Notes under the pieces: generated by a model
The model's input: only the letters and a program-made list of their open reading frames with translations
Database searches by the model: none
What the model was told of the DNA's origin: nothing
Made by a program: the position numbers and the translations under genes
Part shown: positions 29,551 through 32,754 of the stretch, one piece after another
How positions within the stretch are numbered: the stretch's first letter is position 1
Layout: the number at the start of each line of letters is the position of its first letter
From: DASUBV01 sp035763085
GTDB taxonomy: Bacteria; Actinomycetota; Actinomycetes; Streptosporangiales; Streptosporangiaceae
NCBI GenBank assembly: GCA_035763085.1
Contig: DASUBV010000289.1
Coordinates: 1-32,754 of the forward strand
Reading direction: 5' to 3'
Length of the DNA stretch: 32,754 nucleotides

Positions 29551-32500
29551 CGGAAGTCGCGGCTGCGGGCGGCGGCCACCACGCGCAGCTTCCGCAGCCG
29601 GGTGGCCAGCAGGCTGACCGCCCCGTCCAGCCGCTCCACCCGGCCCTGGATCAGCAAGGCGGTGGCCGACACGCCGATCTTGCGGTAGCGCTGCCACACC
29701 GCCGGCGGGCAGATGATGTTGGCCATCCCGGTCTCGTCTTCCAGGCTCAGGAACACCACGCCGCGCGCGGTCCCCGGCTGCTGCCGGTGCGTGACCAGCC
29801 CGCCGATCGTCACCAGCGCCCCGTCCCGCGCGGTCGCCAGTGCGCTGGCCGGCAGCGTGCCCTGCTCGCCGAGCAGGCCGCGGATGTGCTCGATCGGGTG
29901 CGTGCCGTAGGTCCCGGTCGCCCACAGGTCAGCAAAGGTCTCCTCGGCCGCGGTCATCGCCGGCAGCGGCGGGGCGGCCAGGCCCAGGGTGGTGCCGGGC
30001 AGCTGGCCGGGCCTGATGGTGGCCGCGGCGCCGGCCGCCCACAGCGCCTCCCGGCGGCTCAGCCCGAAGCACCCGAACGCGCCCGCCAGCGCCAGCGCCT
30101 CCAGCGCGGCCACCGGCAGGGCGGTGCGGCGGGCGAAGTCCTCAAGGTCGCGGTAGGGCTGGCCGGCCTCGATGGCCTCGGCGGCGCGGGAGCCGAGGTT
30201 GCGCACCTCGGACAGCCCGAGCCGGATCGCGGGCTGGCCCGGCACCGGGACACCGCCGCGCGGAGCAGCGCCGCCGGGAGCAGCGGCTTCGGGAGCAGCG
30301 GCTTCGGGACTGGCGCCGGGGTGGCTCGCGGGACGAGCGGGAGCGGGGATGGCCGGCCCGTCCGGAGCGGGGCCGGGATCGGGTCCGGGGCAAACCGGAG
30401 CAGGGCGGGCCGTTTCGTTCTGGGTAAGTCCTGGTCCCGGCCGCGGCTCGAGCCGGGCCAGCGCGCCGCTGGCGTTCACGTCCGCCCCGCGGACCTCGAC
30501 GCCGTGCCGCCGCACGTCGCTGATCAGGCTGGCCGGGGCGTAGAAGCCCATCGGCTGGGCGCGCAGCAGCGCGGTGGTGAACGCTGCCGGGTAGTAGCAC
30601 TTCAGCCAGGCACTGGCGTAGACCAGGTAGGCGAAGCTGATCGCGTGCGACTCGGGGAATCCGTAGCTGGAGAAGGCCAGGATCTTGACGTAGATGTCCT
30701 CGGCGACCTCGAGCGGGATGTCGCGCTCCGTCATCCCGGCCAGCAGCCGCTCGCGCAGCTCCTCGATCCGCTCGGGCGCGCGCTTGGAGCTCATCGCCTG
30801 CCGCAGCCGGTCGGCCTCGGTCGGGCTGAACCCGGCGCAGTCGATGGCGATCTGCATCATCTGCTCCTGGAACAGCGGGACGCCGAGCGTCTTGCCCAGT
30901 GCCTGGCGCATCGACTCATGCGGCAGCTCCGACTCCTCGTCCCCGTGCCGGCGCCGCATGTACGGGTGCACTGAGCCGCCCTGGATCGGGCCCGGACGGA
31001 TCAGCGCTACCTCGATGACCAGGTCATAGAACTTTTCCGGGCGCAGCCGCGGCAGCGTCGCCATCTGCGCGCGTGACTCCACCTGGAACACGCCCACCGT
31101 GTCGGCCGCCTGCAGCATCGCGTAGACGCCCGGATCCTCCTGCGGGATGGAGTGCAGGCTCCAGCTGGTCCCGTGCGCGGCGTTCACCATCTCGAAGCAG
31201 TCCCGCAGCGCGGTCAGCATCCCCAGGCCCAGCAGGTCGAACTTCACCAGGCCCGCGTAGGCACAGTCGTCCTTGTCCCACTGCAGCACTGTGCGGCCGG
31301 GCATCCGCGCCCATTCCACCGGGCACACCTCCCCCACCGGCCGGTCGCAGATCACCATCCCGCCCGAGTGGATGCCCAGGTGCCGGGGCAGCCGCTGCAT
31401 CCGCTCGGCCAGGTCGATGACCGGCTGCGGGACTCCCGCGTCCGGCGGCACCGGCTGGCCGGGCGCGTAGGCACGCGGGCCGACCTGCTGGGACCACTGG
31501 TTCTGCTCCTCCGGCGAGTAGCCCAGCGCGCGCCCGGCGTCCCGCAGCGCCATCCGCGGCCGGTAGGAGATCACGTTGGCCACCTGCGCGGCCCGCTCCC
31601 GCCCGTACTTGCCGTAGACGTACTGGATGGCTTCCTCGCGGCGCTGGTGCTCGATGTCCAGGTCGATGTCCGGCGGGCCGTCCCGGCCGGCGGACAGGAA
31701 CCGCTCGAACAGCAGCCCGTGCTGCACCGGGTCCACGCTGGTGATGCCGAGCGCGTAACAGACCGCCGAGTTCGCCGCCGAGCCGCGGCCCTGGCACAAG
31801 ATGCCCTTGTCCTCGCAGAACTGCACGATGTCGTGCACGATCAGGAAGTAGCCGGGGAACTCCAGCTGCTCGATGACGTCGAGCTCGCGGGCAATCTGCT
31901 GGTAGGCGCCGGGCACCCGCTCGGCACCGAGCGGGCCGTAGCGGTCCGGAGCCCGGCGCCGGACCAGCTCCCGCAGCCAGGTTGCCTCGGTGTGGTCGGC
32001 GGGCACGGGGAAGTCCGGAAGCCGCGGCGCGACCACCGTGAAGTCGAACGAGCACGCCTGCGCCAGCTCCACGGTCCGCTCCATGATGCCGGGGTAACGG
32101 CTCAGCCGGGCCGCCACCTCCTCCCCCGAGCGCAGGAAGCTGCCGCCGGAGGCGGCCAGCCAGCCGTCCATCTCGGTCAGGCTGCTGCGGGCCCGGATGG
32201 CGGCCAGGGTCTGGGCCAGCTTCGCATCGCCGGGTGCGGCGTAGTGCACGTTGCTGGTCGCGATGGTGGCCACGTCGGCGATCGCGGCCAGCTCGGCCAG
32301 GGCGTCGTTGCGCTCGTCGTCGGCGGGCTGGCTGCCGATGACCAGCTCGACCTTGACGTTCTCCGGGCCGAACCGGTCGGTCAGGGCGCGGAGCTCGCGC
32401 AGCGCGGCGGCGTGGCCTGCGGGGGTGACGGGGGCGGTGAGGGCGGCGGAGCCGAAGGCCGCGGACTCGAGGGCCGCAGGGACGGTGCCCTTGCGGCAGC

Positions 32501-32754
32501 CAGTGAGGATGACCCAGTGCCCGCCGTGCGCGTCGGCCAGCGCCGACTCGTCGTAGATCGGGCGCCCCTTCTCCCCGCCTGCCAGCTGGGCCGCGCTGAT
32601 CACCCGGCACAGTCGCCCGTACCCGTCCGGGTCGCGGGCGAGCACGAGCAGGTGCCGACCGGGCGGATCGGGTACTCCGGCGCGCTCCGCCGACTGCTGG
32701 GCTGCGGGCTGCCGGGCGCCGGACTGCCGGGCCGAGGGGCGGTGGCCTGGGACT
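29547..32754 (-). CDS. dnaE2: Error-prone DNA polymerase DnaE2 (C-terminal part, 5' end outside window)
   Basis: At least 1069 codons of a C-family polymerase, with the N-terminus off the right edge and the PHP domain present in part. The catalytic aspartates are in PDIDLDIEHQRREEAI (codons near 31656-31673) and VKFDLLGLGMLTALRD (near 31237). The C-terminus has the OB-fold segment (LVTIGGLVTHRQQPGTARGV and GMANIICPPAVW), and the short ending RKLRVVAAARSRDFR marks DnaE2 rather than replicative DnaE1. It acts in SOS translesion synthesis with ImuA'/ImuB. Between the fingers/thumb region and AIRLGLSEVRNLG lies a Pro/Ala-rich insert (about 30235-30440) that includes 15-bp repeats. The stop overlaps that of pepN within CTAG. 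Confidence 0.93.
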   Translation of the reverse strand, partial: VPGHRPSARQSGARQPAAQQSAERAGVPDPPGRHLLVLARDPDGYGRLCRVISAAQLAGGEKGRPIYDESALADAHGGHWVILTGCRKGTVPAALESAAFGSAALTAPVTPAGHAAALRELRALTDRFGPENVKVELVIGSQPADDERNDALAELAAIADVATIATSNVHYAAPGDAKLAQTLAAIRARSSLTEMDGWLAASGGSFLRSGEEVAARLSRYPGIMERTVELAQACSFDFTVVAPRLPDFPVPADHTEATWLRELVRRRAPDRYGPLGAERVPGAYQQIARELDVIEQLEFPGYFLIVHDIVQFCEDKGILCQGRGSAANSAVCYALGITSVDPVQHGLLFERFLSAGRDGPPDIDLDIEHQRREEAIQYVYGKYGRERAAQVANVISYRPRMALRDAGRALGYSPEEQNQWSQQVGPRAYAPGQPVPPDAGVPQPVIDLAERMQRLPRHLGIHSGGMVICDRPVGEVCPVEWARMPGRTVLQWDKDDCAYAGLVKFDLLGLGMLTALRDCFEMVNAAHGTSWSLHSIPQEDPGVYAMLQAADTVGVFQVESRAQMATLPRLRPEKFYDLVIEVALIRPGPIQGGSVHPYMRRRHGDEESELPHESMRQALGKTLGVPLFQEQMMQIAIDCAGFSPTEADRLRQAMSSKRAPERIEELRERLLAGMTERDIPLEVAEDIYVKILAFSSYGFPESHAISFAYLVYASAWLKCYYPAAFTTALLRAQPMGFYAPASLISDVRRHGVEVRGADVNASGALARLEPRPGPGLTQNETARPAPVCPGPDPGPAPDGPAIPAPARPASHPGASPEAAAPEAAAPGGAAPRGGVPVPGQPAIRLGLSEVRNLGSRAAEAIEAGQPYRDLEDFARRTALPVAALEALALAGAFGCFGLSRREALWAAGAAATIRPGQLPGTTLGLAAPPLPAMTAAEETFADLWATGTYGTHPIEHIRGLLGEQGTLPASALATARDGALVTIGGLVTHRQQPGTARGVVFLSLEDETGMANIICPPAVWQRYRKIGVSATALLIQGRVERLDGAVSLLATRLRKLRVVAAARSRDFR
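30264..30308. repeat. Three 15-bp tandem repeats in dnaE2
   Basis: AGCAGCGCCGCCGGG (30264-30278) is followed by two identical units AGCAGCGGCTTCGGG (30279-30293, 30294-30308). On the minus strand they encode EAAAP-type pentapeptides in a low-complexity insert of the polymerase. Confidence 0.8.

Overview
The window is high-G+C DNA with strongly G/C-biased third codon positions, frequent GTG starts and GGAGG-type ribosome binding sites. It carries an F420-type luciferase-like oxidoreductase, a DnaE2 polymerase, a PaaX regulator and mycelial-actinomycete-style DinB and DUF4097 proteins. All of this points to the chromosome of a filamentous actinobacterium, of the Streptosporangiales or Streptomycetales kind. 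No rRNA, tRNA, CRISPR array, insertion sequence or phage gene was seen.

Layout. (1) 31-3615: a divergent polyamine-catabolism module with an aminobutyraldehyde-type aldehyde dehydrogenase facing an Lrp/AsnC regulator and a class III aminotransferase. (2) 3675-6680: a DinB/pentapeptide protein, a DUF4097-like lipoprotein, and two short paralogous proteins sharing a DWxALASxNERL signature, followed by long palindromic repeats. (3) 9711-6680, minus strand: prolyl-tRNA synthetase followed by a cobalt-type nitrile hydratase whose beta subunit is split into two overlapping genes, so the enzyme has three subunits. (4) 9846-12243: two small unknown proteins (one a two-helix membrane protein) converging on an FHA-PrsW fusion. 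(5) 12302-19060: a PaaX-family regulator and a benzoyl-CoA epoxidation (box) cluster with boxC, boxB, benzoate-CoA ligase and an amidohydrolase. boxA and boxD are absent from the window. (6) 19301-23414: a tight operon with its own promoter, encoding a cysteine-desulfurase-like PLP enzyme, a bicupin, a cyclase-family hydrolase and an APC permease; its substrate is unknown. (7) 23415-25250: a broken gene, 39-bp tandem repeats, a less G+C-rich leader and a sulfotransferase closed by a clear hairpin. (8) 25360-32754: a LysE exporter, an LLM oxidoreductase, an aminopeptidase N with a GATEN motif in place of GAMEN, and the C-terminal part of DnaE2, which runs off the right edge.

How it works together. 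Module 1 should convert putrescine-like diamines to GABA-like acids under Lrp control. Module 5 should activate benzoate to its CoA ester, epoxidise it and open the ring. Module 6 looks like uptake plus stepwise degradation of one small molecule. The most noteworthy items are the three-subunit nitrile hydratase, the orphan four-gene module 6, the FHA-PrsW fusion, the paired small proteins, and the recurrence of 15-bp tandem repeats that expand linkers or termini in several unrelated genes.
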